From Methylobacterium sp. E-065 (GTDB lineage: Bacteria; Pseudomonadota; Alphaproteobacteria; Rhizobiales; Beijerinckiaceae), in assembly GCF_022829605.1 (NCBI RefSeq), contig NZ_JAKSYD010000157.1, forward strand, positions 1-56,023: a stretch of 56,023 bases of DNA, in the 5' to 3' direction. The notes below the pieces were generated by a model, which was given only the letters and a program-made list of their open reading frames with translations, was not told the DNA's origin and did no database searches. Made by a program: the position numbers and the translations under genes. Shown one piece after another: positions 24,938 through 34,206 of this stretch (position 1 is its first letter; each line of letters begins with the position of its first letter).

Positions 24938-26561
24938 TCCGAAGCGGTCTCTGCTCCGCGCTGTCCTGGCGCTCTGCGGGCTCGGGCTCTGGGCTGTCCC
25001 AACCTTAGCGGCGGCGTTCGATCGCGCGGCATTCGCGCAGGATCTGTGCGGCGACGGCGCCGCGCAGGTCCGCGGGGCCGAGGGCCTCGTGAAGGCCGGT
25101 GGGGTTCTACCGGCCGACGACCTCGCCTACGCGGGCCGGCTCCTCGGCGCGCTCGCAGAGCGCCGCCTGACCTGCCCGGCGGACGGCGCCCTCTTGCTCG
25201 ATCGCCCAGGTGCGCCCGAAGGGCATGATGCGCTCACCGGCGCGGTGCGCCCAGCTGCAGAGGCGCGCGTGCCGGTCCTCGGCCTGCGCCAGCGGGCTGC
25301 CGTCGAGACCGCGCGCGGCGTCGTGGCCCTGCTGACCGGACCCGATCCCGCAACCCGCGGCGCCGGGCTGTCCGTCGTGGAACGGCGCGTCGCCACCGTC
25401 CCGGCGGCTGTGCTCGACCGGGCGCGTGATGCGGAGACGGATGCGGGGCTCAAAGCGACGATCGCCAGCCTCGCCCAGGCCGCCGCCCTGTCGTCACCCG
25501 ATCTGGCCCGGCGCCGGGCGGCGATCGCCGCGGTGGCGGCGAGCCCGTCGGGAGCCGCCGAGGCGCGGCTCACGGCGCTGAGGAGCGATCCCGCCTACAC
25601 CGCCGATCCGGCCTTCCGGGCGGCCCTCGATGCTGGGCTCAGCCGGGTCACGCGCGCGGTCGCGATCGGCGATGGGCTCGCGGTGGTCTACAACGGACTG
25701 AGCTTCGCCAGCATCCTGTTCATGGCGGCGGCCGGGCTCGCGATCATCTTCGGGCTGATGGGCGTGATCAATCTCGCCCAGGGCGAGTTCATCATGCTCG
25801 GAGCCTACGCCACCTACGGCGTGCAGGAGGCTTTCCGACGCCTCGCCCCCGGCCTGCTCGACCTCTACCTCGTCGCGGCGATCCCCGTGGCCTTTCTGGC
25901 GGTCGCCCTGGTGGGGATCGTGGTCGAGGCGCTGATCCTGCGCCACCTGTACCGGCGGCCGCTCATGAGCCTGCTCGCCACGTGGGCTGTGAGCCTGTTC
26001 CTCGTAAATCTGGTGCGGGTGACGATCGGAACGCAGAACCTGCAATTCATCATGCCCGCCTATGTGAGCGGCGGCGTGCCGCTCTACGCCGACTTCGTCG
26101 TCACTTGGAACCGCCTCTTTGCTATCGGTTTCGCGGCCGCGACCGTCGTGCTGACACTTCTGATCCTACGGCGTACGCCGCTCGGCCTCGATATCCGCGC
26201 CGTGACGCAGAATCGCGACATGGCCGCCTGCCTCGGCCTGCCGACCCGCCGGGTCGACCGCCTCGCGTTCGGGCTGGGCTCGGGCCTCGCGGGTCTCGCC
26301 GGGGTGGCGCTCTGCCCGATCTACAGCGTGAACCCCGGCATGGGATCGGGCTTTATCGTCGATAGCTTCATGGTCGTGGTGCTGGGCGGCGTCGGCAGCC
26401 TCCTCGGGACCCTGGTGGCCGCTCTCGGGGTCGGGGGCGCCAACGTGCTCATCGAGCCGATCTCCGGCGCGGTCGCTGCCAAGGTCATCGTGCTCGTGGG
26501 CATCATCCTGTTCCTGCAGCGCCGGCCCGAGGGGCTGTTTGCTGTGCGGCGGCGGCGATGA
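24930..26561 (+). CDS. ABC transporter permease, UrtB-like, with N-terminal extension
   Basis: 543 residues. After a signal-like start, residues about 30-230 form a soluble Ala/Arg-rich helical domain resembling the extra periplasmic domain that marks UrtB. The membrane part (about 245-540) is LivH-like: GLAIIFGLMGVINLAQGEFIMLGAYATYG, a later RAVTQNRDMAACLGL (cytoplasmic loop contacting the ATPase) and GVGSLLGTLVAALGV. It forms the channel with the UrtC-like permease. It overlaps the binding-protein gene by 8 bp and the next gene by 4 bp (ATGA). Confidence 0.88.
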   Translation: MADPKRSLLRAVLALCGLGLWAVPTLAAAFDRAAFAQDLCGDGAAQVRGAEGLVKAGGVLPADDLAYAGRLLGALAERRLTCPADGALLLDRPGAPEGHDALTGAVRPAAEARVPVLGLRQRAAVETARGVVALLTGPDPATRGAGLSVVERRVATVPAAVLDRARDAETDAGLKATIASLAQAAALSSPDLARRRAAIAAVAASPSGAAEARLTALRSDPAYTADPAFRAALDAGLSRVTRAVAIGDGLAVVYNGLSFASILFMAAAGLAIIFGLMGVINLAQGEFIMLGAYATYGVQEAFRRLAPGLLDLYLVAAIPVAFLAVALVGIVVEALILRHLYRRPLMSLLATWAVSLFLVNLVRVTIGTQNLQFIMPAYVSGGVPLYADFVVTWNRLFAIGFAAATVVLTLLILRRTPLGLDIRAVTQNRDMAACLGLPTRRVDRLAFGLGSGLAGLAGVALCPIYSVNPGMGSGFIVDSFMVVVLGGVGSLLGTLVAALGVGGANVLIEPISGAVAAKVIVLVGIILFLQRRPEGLFAVRRRR

Positions 26562-27658
26562 GCGGCGCCGTGCAGACCGCTCTGGCCTCCCCCGCCGGAC
26601 CGGCGCGGCGCGCCGTTCGCGATCCCCTGGTCGCCGGTCTCGTTGGGCTCTGTCTTGCTGCCGCGGCGGTGCTCTTGGTGGCGTCGCCCGCGCCATATCT
26701 CGTCAATGCGCTTGGCCAGCTCGCGGCCTTCGCGATCCTGGCCGTGTCCCTCGATCTGGTCTGGGGCTATCTCGGGATCCTCAGCCTGGGGCATGGCCTT
26801 TTCTTCGCCATCGGCGGGTATGTCTGCGCCATGCACCTCCTGGCGCACGGCGTGGCCACGACTGGCGTGCTGCCGGACTTCGTACAGTTCATGGGGTGGA
26901 AGAGCCTGCCGGCCTACTGGGTTGGCCTCGACCATGCCGCTTACGCCCTCGTCCTCGCGCTGGCGCTCGCCGGTCTGGTTGCCTTCGTGTTCGGGCTCGC
27001 CTCGTTCCGCTCGCGGGTCAACGGCGTCTACTTCTCGATCATCAGCCAGGCGCTCGTCTACGTCGCGATGCTGCTGATGTACCGCAACGATACCGGGCTC
27101 GGCGGCAATAACGGCATGACCGGCTTCCCGCTGCTGTTCGGCTGGCCGATGGGGTCGCCCGGCGTCGTCACAGGGCTCACCGTCGCCGCCCTGCTGACGC
27201 TGGCGGCCGTGCTCGCCGGCACGCGCCTTCTCATCGGTAGCGCGGCGGGGCGCCGGATGCTCGCCTGCCGCGATGACGAGACCCGCCTGCGCACGCTCGG
27301 CTATAGCACCACCCGTCTGAAGCTGGGGATCTGGTGCCTCTCGGCGATGATCGCGGCGCTGGCTGGCATTCTCTACGTGCCGCAGGTCGGCATCATCAAC
27401 CCGCGGGTGCTGGCCCCCGACCTCTCCATCGAGATCGCCGTATGGGTCGCGATCGGCGGCTTGGGGCGGCTAGGCGGTGCAGTGATCGGCGCCATCCTCG
27501 TCAACGGCCTGAAATTCTGGCTGAGCGCCGCGATGCCTGAGGCGTGGCCCTTCATCCTGTCGGGGCTCGTGCTGTTCGTGGTGCTGGTCCTGCCGAACGG
27601 GCTCCTCGACCTCGTGGCCCTGCGTCCGCGCTCGACCTGGCTGCGGGGCGCCCGGTGA
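26558..27658 (+). CDS. ABC transporter permease, UrtC-like
   Basis: 366 residues, LivM-type. AILAVSLDLVWGYLGILSLGHGLFFAIGGY is the family hallmark. The cytoplasmic coupling loop is ACRDDETRLRTLGYSTTRLK, followed by the GGLGRLGGAVIGAILVNGLKFWL segment. Second half of the membrane channel. It starts in an ATGA overlap with the UrtB-like gene and ends in a GTGA overlap with the first ATPase gene, so all subunits should be made in step. Confidence 0.9.
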   Translation: MSGAVQTALASPAGPARRAVRDPLVAGLVGLCLAAAAVLLVASPAPYLVNALGQLAAFAILAVSLDLVWGYLGILSLGHGLFFAIGGYVCAMHLLAHGVATTGVLPDFVQFMGWKSLPAYWVGLDHAAYALVLALALAGLVAFVFGLASFRSRVNGVYFSIISQALVYVAMLLMYRNDTGLGGNNGMTGFPLLFGWPMGSPGVVTGLTVAALLTLAAVLAGTRLLIGSAAGRRMLACRDDETRLRTLGYSTTRLKLGIWCLSAMIAALAGILYVPQVGIINPRVLAPDLSIEIAVWVAIGGLGRLGGAVIGAILVNGLKFWLSAAMPEAWPFILSGLVLFVVLVLPNGLLDLVALRPRSTWLRGAR

Positions 27659-28361
27659 GCGCCCTCGTGGTCGATGCCCTGACGGTCGCCTTCGGCCGCT
27701 TTAAGGCGCTGGATTCCGTTTCCCTGGCGGTCGATTCCGGCGAGGTGCGAGCCGTGATCGGACCGAACGGCGCGGGCAAGACCACGCTTCTCGACGTGAT
27801 CTCCGGCATCACCAAGCCGGTCTCCGGCCGGGTTATGCTCGGCGACCGGATCGATCTGACCCAGCGTTCCGAGGCCGAGATCGCCAGGGCCGGCGTGCGG
27901 CGCAAGTTCCAGAAGCCCAGCGTCTTCCCGGCTCTCACCGTGCGGGAGAATCTGGAGATCGGCTGTGGGCCCGCGCTGCCAGCCCGCGCTCGCCCGGCCC
28001 GCATCGCCTCCGTCCTCGGCGAGATCGGCCTCGGCCCCCGCACCGAGGTGCTGGCCGGCAGCCTCGCCCACGGCGAGAAGCAGTGGCTCGAGATCGGGAT
28101 GGTGCTCGCCGCCGAACCGGCGCTTCTCCTCCTCGACGAGCCCGTGGCCGGGCTGTCCGACTCCGAGACCGCCCACACCGCTGCGCTGATCCGCGCCCTG
28201 CGCCGGCCTGACCGCGCCATCCTGGTGATCGAGCACGACATGGGCTTCGTCGAGGCCATTGCCGACCGGGTGACGGTGCTGCACGAGGGCCGAACTCTCT
28301 ATGAGGGCAGCATGGCGGGCGCGCGGGGCGATGCCCGGGTGATCGAGGTGTTCCTCGGCCG

Positions 28362-28365
<4 letters not shown>
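27655..28365 (+). CDS. ABC transporter ATP-binding protein, UrtD-like
   Basis: 236 residues. Walker A is GPNGAGKTT (about 37-45), the Q-loop Gln lies in RRKFQKPSVF, the signature is SLAHGEKQ (LSHGEKQ type, as in UrtD rather than LSGGQ), Walker B is LLLLDEPVAGL and the switch His is in VIEHDM. It energises transport with the UrtE-like subunit. The GTG at 27655 is used because it overlaps the permease stop (GTGA); the frame is open further upstream only inside the permease gene. Confidence 0.9.
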
Positions 28366-29075
<710 letters not shown>

Positions 29076-29093
29076 CGTCCGAAAGGAGACGCC

Positions 29094-30056
29094 ATGTCCA
29101 CGCATCACGAGATCCCCGCCACGCCCGAGACCATGGTGCTCGGCTACTTCGACGCCGCGCTGGCGCCGGTCCTGACGGTGCAATCGGGCGACACCGTCAC
29201 CCTGCACTCGCACCCGGCGGGCGGGCGCGAGTCGCTTCATCCCGACCCCGCCCGGGTGCCCGCCGACCTTCTCCACGCCCTCGACACGTTGGAGCGCGGC
29301 GCCGGCCCGCACTTTGTCACCGGACCGGTTCATGTCGCGGGCGCCGAGCCCGGCGACATGCTTCAGGTCGACATCCTCGATCTGAAGTTCCGCCTCGACT
29401 GGGGCTTTGTGGCCATCCTGCCGCTGCTCGGCACCCTGCCGGACGAGTTCACCGACTACGAGACGATCCACGCCGATATCGACGTGGCCCGCGGCGTCTG
29501 CCGCCTGCCCTGGGGCACGGAGCTGCCCCTCGACCCGTTCTTCGGTATCCTGGGTACCGCCCCGCCGGCCGCCTGGGGCCGGGTCGGCACGCCAGTGCCC
29601 AGGGCCTTCGGCGGCAACATGGACAACAAGGAGATGCGGATCGGCACGAGCCTCTACCTGCCGGTGTTCAACGCCGGCGGCGGCTTCTACGCGGGCGACG
29701 GCCACGGCGTGCAGGGCGACGGCGAGGTGTGCATCACCGCCCTGGAGACGGGGCTGACCGGCACGTTCCGGCTCACGGTGCGCAAAGATCTCCCGGGTGG
29801 CTGGCCCTTCGCCGAGACGCCCACCGACCTGATGTCGATCGGCCTGCACGAGAGTCTCGACGAGGCCATGCGGCAGGCGGTGCGCGAGATGGTTCGCCTC
29901 GTCTGCGCGCGCACCAGCCTCACCCGCAACCAGGCCTACATGCTGTGCTCGCTGGCCGGGAATCTGCGGATCACCCAGACGGTGGACGGCAACAAGGGCG
30001 TGCACATGCTCATGCCCAAGTCGGCCCTCGAGTCGTCCTCGTCCGGGACGGTCTGA
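29094..30056 (+). CDS. Acetamidase/formamidase (FmdA family)
   Basis: 320 residues, matching the shorter branch of the family (classical FmdA/AmdA are ~400). Recognisable segments are GDTVTLHSHP, VTGPVHVAGAEPGDMLQVDILD, a GxGHxxQGDGEV-like motif (here GDGHGVQGDGEV), FGGNMDNKEMR and ARTSLTRNQAYMLCSLAGNLRITQ. The family hydrolyses formamide or acetamide to ammonia and the acid in the cytoplasm with a metal ion. AAAGGAG lies close before the ATG. As last gene of the Urt-like operon it identifies the transporter as a likely short-amide importer that feeds ammonium assimilation. Confidence 0.9.
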   Translation: MSTHHEIPATPETMVLGYFDAALAPVLTVQSGDTVTLHSHPAGGRESLHPDPARVPADLLHALDTLERGAGPHFVTGPVHVAGAEPGDMLQVDILDLKFRLDWGFVAILPLLGTLPDEFTDYETIHADIDVARGVCRLPWGTELPLDPFFGILGTAPPAAWGRVGTPVPRAFGGNMDNKEMRIGTSLYLPVFNAGGGFYAGDGHGVQGDGEVCITALETGLTGTFRLTVRKDLPGGWPFAETPTDLMSIGLHESLDEAMRQAVREMVRLVCARTSLTRNQAYMLCSLAGNLRITQTVDGNKGVHMLMPKSALESSSSGTV

Positions 30057-30096
30057 GCCCGGAGGCACCTGCCTTCGACGCGCCGACTCCTGTGCC

Positions 30097-30459
30097 TCAG
30101 TTCGCGCTTCGTCCGAACGCGAACCGGCCGACACAGGCCTGGGCACCGCGATGGCGCGGACCCTGAGCCAGGGCTGGGCCCTCCGTCGGGACCGGCCGCT
30201 GCGGTTTCGGCCGGAGCGGCTGCACCAGCAAGGCTGCGCGGAGCCGTTGCACTTCTGCGCGGAGGCTGGCGTTCTCACGCTCGACCTGATCGAGTCGAGC
30301 CACGCCGGCCGGCTTCAGCCCGCCGAGTCGCCGCCGCCAGCGATAGAAGGTGCCGAGGGAGACATGGGCGCTCGCGCAGATCTCAGCGATCGGTATGCCC
30401 CCCGTGGCCTCGTTCAGCAGAAAGGCGATCTCCTCATCCGTGTGCAGGGATCGACGCAT
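30097..30459 (-). pseudogene. IS3 orfA-type helix-turn-helix protein, altered C-terminus
   Basis: 120 residues from the ATG at 30459, with GGGAG 7-8 bases upstream. Residues 1-50 are the transposase orfA helix-turn-helix (TDEEIAFLLNEATGGIPIAEICASAHVS, TFYRWRRRLGGL), followed by a leucine-zipper-like stretch (LDQVERENASLRAEVQRLRAAL). After about residue 80 the sequence becomes Pro/Arg-rich and unlike the family, which suggests a frame change. Without orfB it cannot move. Confidence 0.55.
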
Positions 30460-30534
30460 ACGGGATCTCCCGGTTCGGCGGCTTGCGTGCACACCGCGAT
30501 GGGAGGGTGAGCAAGAAGCGGACCGGTCCGGTCA
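30097..30534 (-). mobile_element. IS3-family remnant, orfA end only
   Basis: Contains an IS3-type orfA start (30459) with its upstream leader and a likely terminal end at 30534, where the minus strand reads TGACCGGACC; IS3 elements begin with TG. No orfB follows: only 40 bp remain before the formamidase gene. The element is therefore a fragment. Its left end sits exactly where a receiver gene loses similarity. Confidence 0.55.
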
Positions 30535-30766
30535 CCAAGGCGAACCCGTTGTCCGAGCTCGGCATTTGCACGCCGGTGAAGGGCAGCACGATGAGGGCGC
30601 ACGTCCGGTCGCAGAGCGCCGTCGCCCTGTTGCCGTCGCTCGCCTCGAAGGTGCGGAAACCAGCACTCTCCAGGATGTCCGCGCCATTCATGCGGATGAG
30701 GCCGTCATTGTCGACGATGAGGGCCCGAGACACGACAGGTGTCGATGGTATGGTTGCTGGCCGCAC
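30534..30766 (-). pseudogene. Response-regulator receiver, truncated by the IS3 remnant
   Basis: The first ~75 residues of a stand-alone receiver can be read (ALIVDNDGLIRMNGADILESAGF, then FTGVQMPSSDNGFAL). The phospho-acceptor Asp expected before VQMP is Gly. Similarity stops at the TG end of the IS3 remnant near 30534; the frame runs on into insertion-sequence DNA to 30434. It starts 36 bp after the hybrid kinase gene on the same strand, so it was probably that kinase's partner. Start is GTG at 30766. Confidence 0.6.
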
Positions 30767-30801
30767 GAACTCCGATGTCCGCGACGGCGCTGCGGCTAAG
30801 C

Positions 30802-33123
30802 TCAGCAGCTGATCATATCGCGGATGCGAGTGGCTAGGGCATCGACCGCGAACGGCTTTGTCATGACGGCCATGCCGGGTTCCAGATGGCCGTCGCCGAG
30901 CACTGCAGCCTCCGCAAAGCCGGTGATGAACAGCACCTTCAGGTCCGGTCGGCCGACCCGCGCCGCATCCGCCAACTGACGCCCGTTCATGCCGCCGGGC
31001 AAGCCCACGTCCGTCACCAGCAGATCGACCCGCGCCTCCGACTGCAGCACCCGCAGCCCGCCCGCACCGTCAACGGCCTGAACCGCGGTGTAGCCCAGGT
31101 CGCTCAGCACGTCCGTCACCAGCATCCGCACAGTCGGCTCGTCGTCCACGACAAGTACGGTCTCGCCCGCCTCCGCACGGACGATCGGGCGCCTGACCGG
31201 GTCTCGCTCGCCCGCGTCGGCCGCGCCTTGGTGTCGTGGCAGGTAGATGCACACTGTCGTGCCGACCCCGACCGCCGAGGTGATCCGCACTTGCCCGCCC
31301 GACTGCTTGGCGAAGCCGTAGATCATCGACAGGCCGAGGCCCGTGCCCTCGCCCATCGGCTTCGTCGTGAAGAAGGGTTCGAATGCCCGGGCGACGACCT
31401 CGGAGGTCATGCCGGTGCCGGTGTCGGACACGCAGAGCGCCAGATACTGCCCCTCCGGCATGTCGAGCGCCGCGGCCTGCTGGCGGTCGATCCAGCGATT
31501 GTCCGTCTCGACGGTGATCCTGCCGCCGCCCGGCATCGCGTCCCGCCCGTTGATGCACAGGTTCAGCAACGCGTTTTCGAGCTGGGAGGGATCTGCCAGC
31601 GCCGGCCACAGGCCGTCCACGCCGACGTGCCGGATCTCCACGCTCGGCCCGACCGTCCGCTGGATCAGGTCGAGCATCCCGTCCACCAGCTGGTTCGCAT
31701 CGACGGCCTTGGGCGCCAGCGTCTGGCGGCGCGAGAATGCCAGGAGGCGATGGGTCAGCGCGGCGGCCCGCTTCGAGGCGCCCTGGGCGGCGGCGATGTA
31801 CTTCCCCACGTCCTTGGCGCGGCCCTGGCCGACGCGCGTGTCGATCATCTCCAGCGAGCCGGAGATGCCTGCGAGCAAGTTGTTGAAGTCATGCGCCAGT
31901 CCACCGGTTAGCTGGCCCACCGCCTCCATCTTCTGTGACTGACGCAGCGCCTCCTCCATGCGCGTGCGCTCCTCGCCCGCCTGCCGCAGGCTGTCGGCCG
32001 CGGCTTGGAGGTCGCGCGTCCTCGCCTCGACCCGGGCCTCCAGCGACGCGTTGAGCCGGCCGATCTCATCCTGCGTACGGCGTTGCCGATAAGCAGCCAA
32101 GGCCAGCAAGGCCGTGGCGAACAGCCCACCACCGCAGACGAGCCAGATCTCCGGAAGCGGCGACGCACGCCGTGGGGAGATGCGCTGCTCGAACAGGACG
32201 GTCCAGGTCCGGCCGCCGAGTTCGAGCCGCGCCTCGCGTGTGAGGCGACCGGCTACCGCGGACGGCGCCCGCGCGGAGCGATGCAGCAGGGTCGCCTCGC
32301 CCGGTGCGCCGTCGTAGACCGCAAAGGCGGCGTCCTCCTCGGCCTCCGCCGAAAGAATGCTTCCGAACAGGTCGTCGGCCCGGAAGGCGCCGAAGATGAA
32401 TCCGAGAAACCCCTGCCGCCGCCCAGCGAGATCTGCCGGTACGGTACCGCCGGCATAGACCGGCATGGCGACGAGGAAGCCGGCCTGCTTGTTCGCGTCG
32501 ATTTCCTGCACCAGCTGGATGCGTGCCGAGGCGGCTGGCCGACCCGTATCGCGTGCGCGCTCGACCATGTCGCGCCGGACTGGATCCGACATTACGTCGA
32601 ACCCGATGGCAGCCTGGTTGCGCGGGTTCGGCGGCTCCGCGAACAGGACTGGGCTGATCATTGGGTTGTCGGTCGGCGGCCGCACCCGGAAGTTCTCGAC
32701 GCCGAGCGCCTCGGCGCGCGCGGCGAACCGCTCTTGGTCGGCGGCCGGCAGGGTCGGGGTGAAGCCGATACCGAGGAAGCCCGGATACAGGTCCCGGAAC
32801 TCGATCCGCTGCACGTAGGCTCGGAACTCGGCCAGCGTGACGACGTCCTTGTTGGCTGCGAACAGACCGGCGCCCCCACGCAGGAGCGCGGTGTAGGTGC
32901 GGAACTGGTCCTCCACCGTGCGCAATTCGATCTCGGTGGCGTGCTCGAACGTTAAGCGGTTGCGCAACTCTGCCGACCGCCACGTGATGGCCGTGCTCAC
33001 CCCTGTCGCGAGCAGTCCTGCAGCCAGGATCGCGGGCGGTATCCAGCGGGTCGCCCTCGCGGCCCGGGAACCGGCAGCCGCCGGGGTCTCGGCGCGATCA
33101 TGCGATGGGAAAACTGGTTGCAC
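30802..33123 (-). CDS. CHASE-domain hybrid sensor histidine kinase
   Basis: 773 residues. TM1 (about 28-47), a periplasmic CHASE domain (about 75-300, with FLGIGFTPTLP and AIGFDVMSDPVRRDM), TM2 (about 326-346), a coiled coil, phospho-acceptor His411 in GGLAHDFNNLLAGI, the ATPase core (NLCINGRDAM, DTGTGM, GEGTGLGLSMIYGF) and a C-terminal receiver with acidic DDE, Asp705 in LLVTDVGLPGG and Lys in MTKPF. All key residues are present, so it should phosphorylate itself and relay to its own receiver. CHASE domains bind small extracellular ligands. The start is GTG (no ATG nearby). Its downstream partner receiver is broken. Confidence 0.88.
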   Translation of the reverse strand: MQPVFPSHDRAETPAAAGSRAARATRWIPPAILAAGLLATGVSTAITWRSAELRNRLTFEHATEIELRTVEDQFRTYTALLRGGAGLFAANKDVVTLAEFRAYVQRIEFRDLYPGFLGIGFTPTLPAADQERFAARAEALGVENFRVRPPTDNPMISPVLFAEPPNPRNQAAIGFDVMSDPVRRDMVERARDTGRPAASARIQLVQEIDANKQAGFLVAMPVYAGGTVPADLAGRRQGFLGFIFGAFRADDLFGSILSAEAEEDAAFAVYDGAPGEATLLHRSARAPSAVAGRLTREARLELGGRTWTVLFEQRISPRRASPLPEIWLVCGGGLFATALLALAAYRQRRTQDEIGRLNASLEARVEARTRDLQAAADSLRQAGEERTRMEEALRQSQKMEAVGQLTGGLAHDFNNLLAGISGSLEMIDTRVGQGRAKDVGKYIAAAQGASKRAAALTHRLLAFSRRQTLAPKAVDANQLVDGMLDLIQRTVGPSVEIRHVGVDGLWPALADPSQLENALLNLCINGRDAMPGGGRITVETDNRWIDRQQAAALDMPEGQYLALCVSDTGTGMTSEVVARAFEPFFTTKPMGEGTGLGLSMIYGFAKQSGGQVRITSAVGVGTTVCIYLPRHQGAADAGERDPVRRPIVRAEAGETVLVVDDEPTVRMLVTDVLSDLGYTAVQAVDGAGGLRVLQSEARVDLLVTDVGLPGGMNGRQLADAARVGRPDLKVLFITGFAEAAVLGDGHLEPGMAVMTKPFAVDALATRIRDMISC

Positions 33124-33256
33124 GGGTCGCGACCGACTGGTTGGACTGTTCGTTTGCCAGACTTACGTCGGCCTGCAAGTCGATGTTGGCGTCACATGGA
33201 CGGCGGGGCGGCAGACCGCATGATGTCGCCCGCGGTTCCTCCGACGGATCGGGCGT

Positions 33257-33841
33257 CTAGGGCGCGCGGCAATCCATCGCCGTTGCGGCTTCTGCCACGC
33301 TGAGGGCCCGGCGCCGCACCTCAAGAGACACGTTCGGACTGTCTGAGACCGCGGACGCCTCGCGCCTCAGCGTCGCGTCGCAGGCACACGAACTGTACCC
33401 GGCCACATCGTAGCAGGCGTCGTGACGCATGCAGGCAGCGTCCAGAGCATCGGTCGGGGGCAACCCCTCACCGCGCTGTCCCCTCCCGCAGTAGTTCCCG
33501 TGAAACAGTTCCTGGCCGACGATGACCCGGCCGAGGTCACCCTTCGGAGGCGTCGACGGCTCGGCCCGTCCGCCGGGATTGAGATCGTTCGCTGGCCCGC
33601 CTGACCGGGAGCCCGAGGAGCGTAAGGCCTTTGGGATGCCGGAACGCCCGCCGGGTTCGTTCAGGGCCTCGCCACCCTTGCTGTTTGGGTCGGAGAGATC
33701 GGGCAGGGGCGGGGGCGGCCCCGGGCGGGGCTCCTCGACCTCGACGGTCACGGCGGGGGCCTCTTGGACGCTTTGCGCTCGGACGCCGTGCGGGCAGGCC
33801 ACGAGCAGCAGCCCCAGCAGTGCGAGAAGTGACGGTCTCAA
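33257..33841 (-). CDS. Secreted phospholipase-A2-like protein
   Basis: 194 residues. Signal peptide about 1-22 (LLALLGLLLVACPHGVRAQ), then a Pro/Gly-rich linker (about 25-105) and a compact Cys-rich domain. That domain has a calcium-loop-like NYCGRGQRGEG followed by LDAACMRHDACYD, the catalytic His-Asp helix of secreted phospholipases A2 with flanking cysteines, then CACDATL. Such enzymes cleave the sn-2 acyl ester of phospholipids using Ca2+. Whether this one is catalytic is inferred from the intact His-Asp and Tyr-Cys-Gly. It stands alone upstream of the CHASE kinase, same strand, with a 133-bp gap. Confidence 0.7.
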   Translation of the reverse strand: MRPSLLALLGLLLVACPHGVRAQSVQEAPAVTVEVEEPRPGPPPPLPDLSDPNSKGGEALNEPGGRSGIPKALRSSGSRSGGPANDLNPGGRAEPSTPPKGDLGRVIVGQELFHGNYCGRGQRGEGLPPTDALDAACMRHDACYDVAGYSSCACDATLRREASAVSDSPNVSLEVRRRALSVAEAATAMDCRAP

Positions 33842-34206
33842 GAATGGCCCCCGGATCAGCGGCCCTCAACTCGAAGCTCGGCCTTACCGTTCCGAGGAGG
33901 TTCCGCGACGGTTACGAAGTACCTGCGGCGGCTCCAGACGCGTGGCGGCTGACCCCGGCCGCACGGGCCGGTTCGGCGCTTCGCGGGCGCTACGACAGAT
34001 GGTCTCGTCGATGACCTACAGAAATGCTTTCAGGCACGACGCCGTCAAATAATGGGTCCGGTGTGCGTTGCTTCCTCGGGCAATGTCCTCCCGCCGGCGC
34101 TGACCGCGGTGGCCAAACCTGAAAACGCTGGGTTTGCACGCACACTGGACCCGTTTCCCCGCGACTGTCGTTAGGCTCCCGGGCGTCCGTCACTGATCGT
34201 CGCAGC
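33842..34206. other. Divergent intergenic region
   Basis: 365 bp between the phospholipase-like gene (minus) and the TAXI-like gene (plus). It should contain promoters for both, but I cannot point to a convincing pair of boxes. Open frames here are short, lack ribosome-binding sites and show no recognisable protein. Confidence 0.4.

Noticed and set aside
30519..30530. Palindrome CGGACCGGTCCG as a regulatory operator
   Set aside because: It falls at the terminus of the IS3 remnant and is more simply part of the element end.
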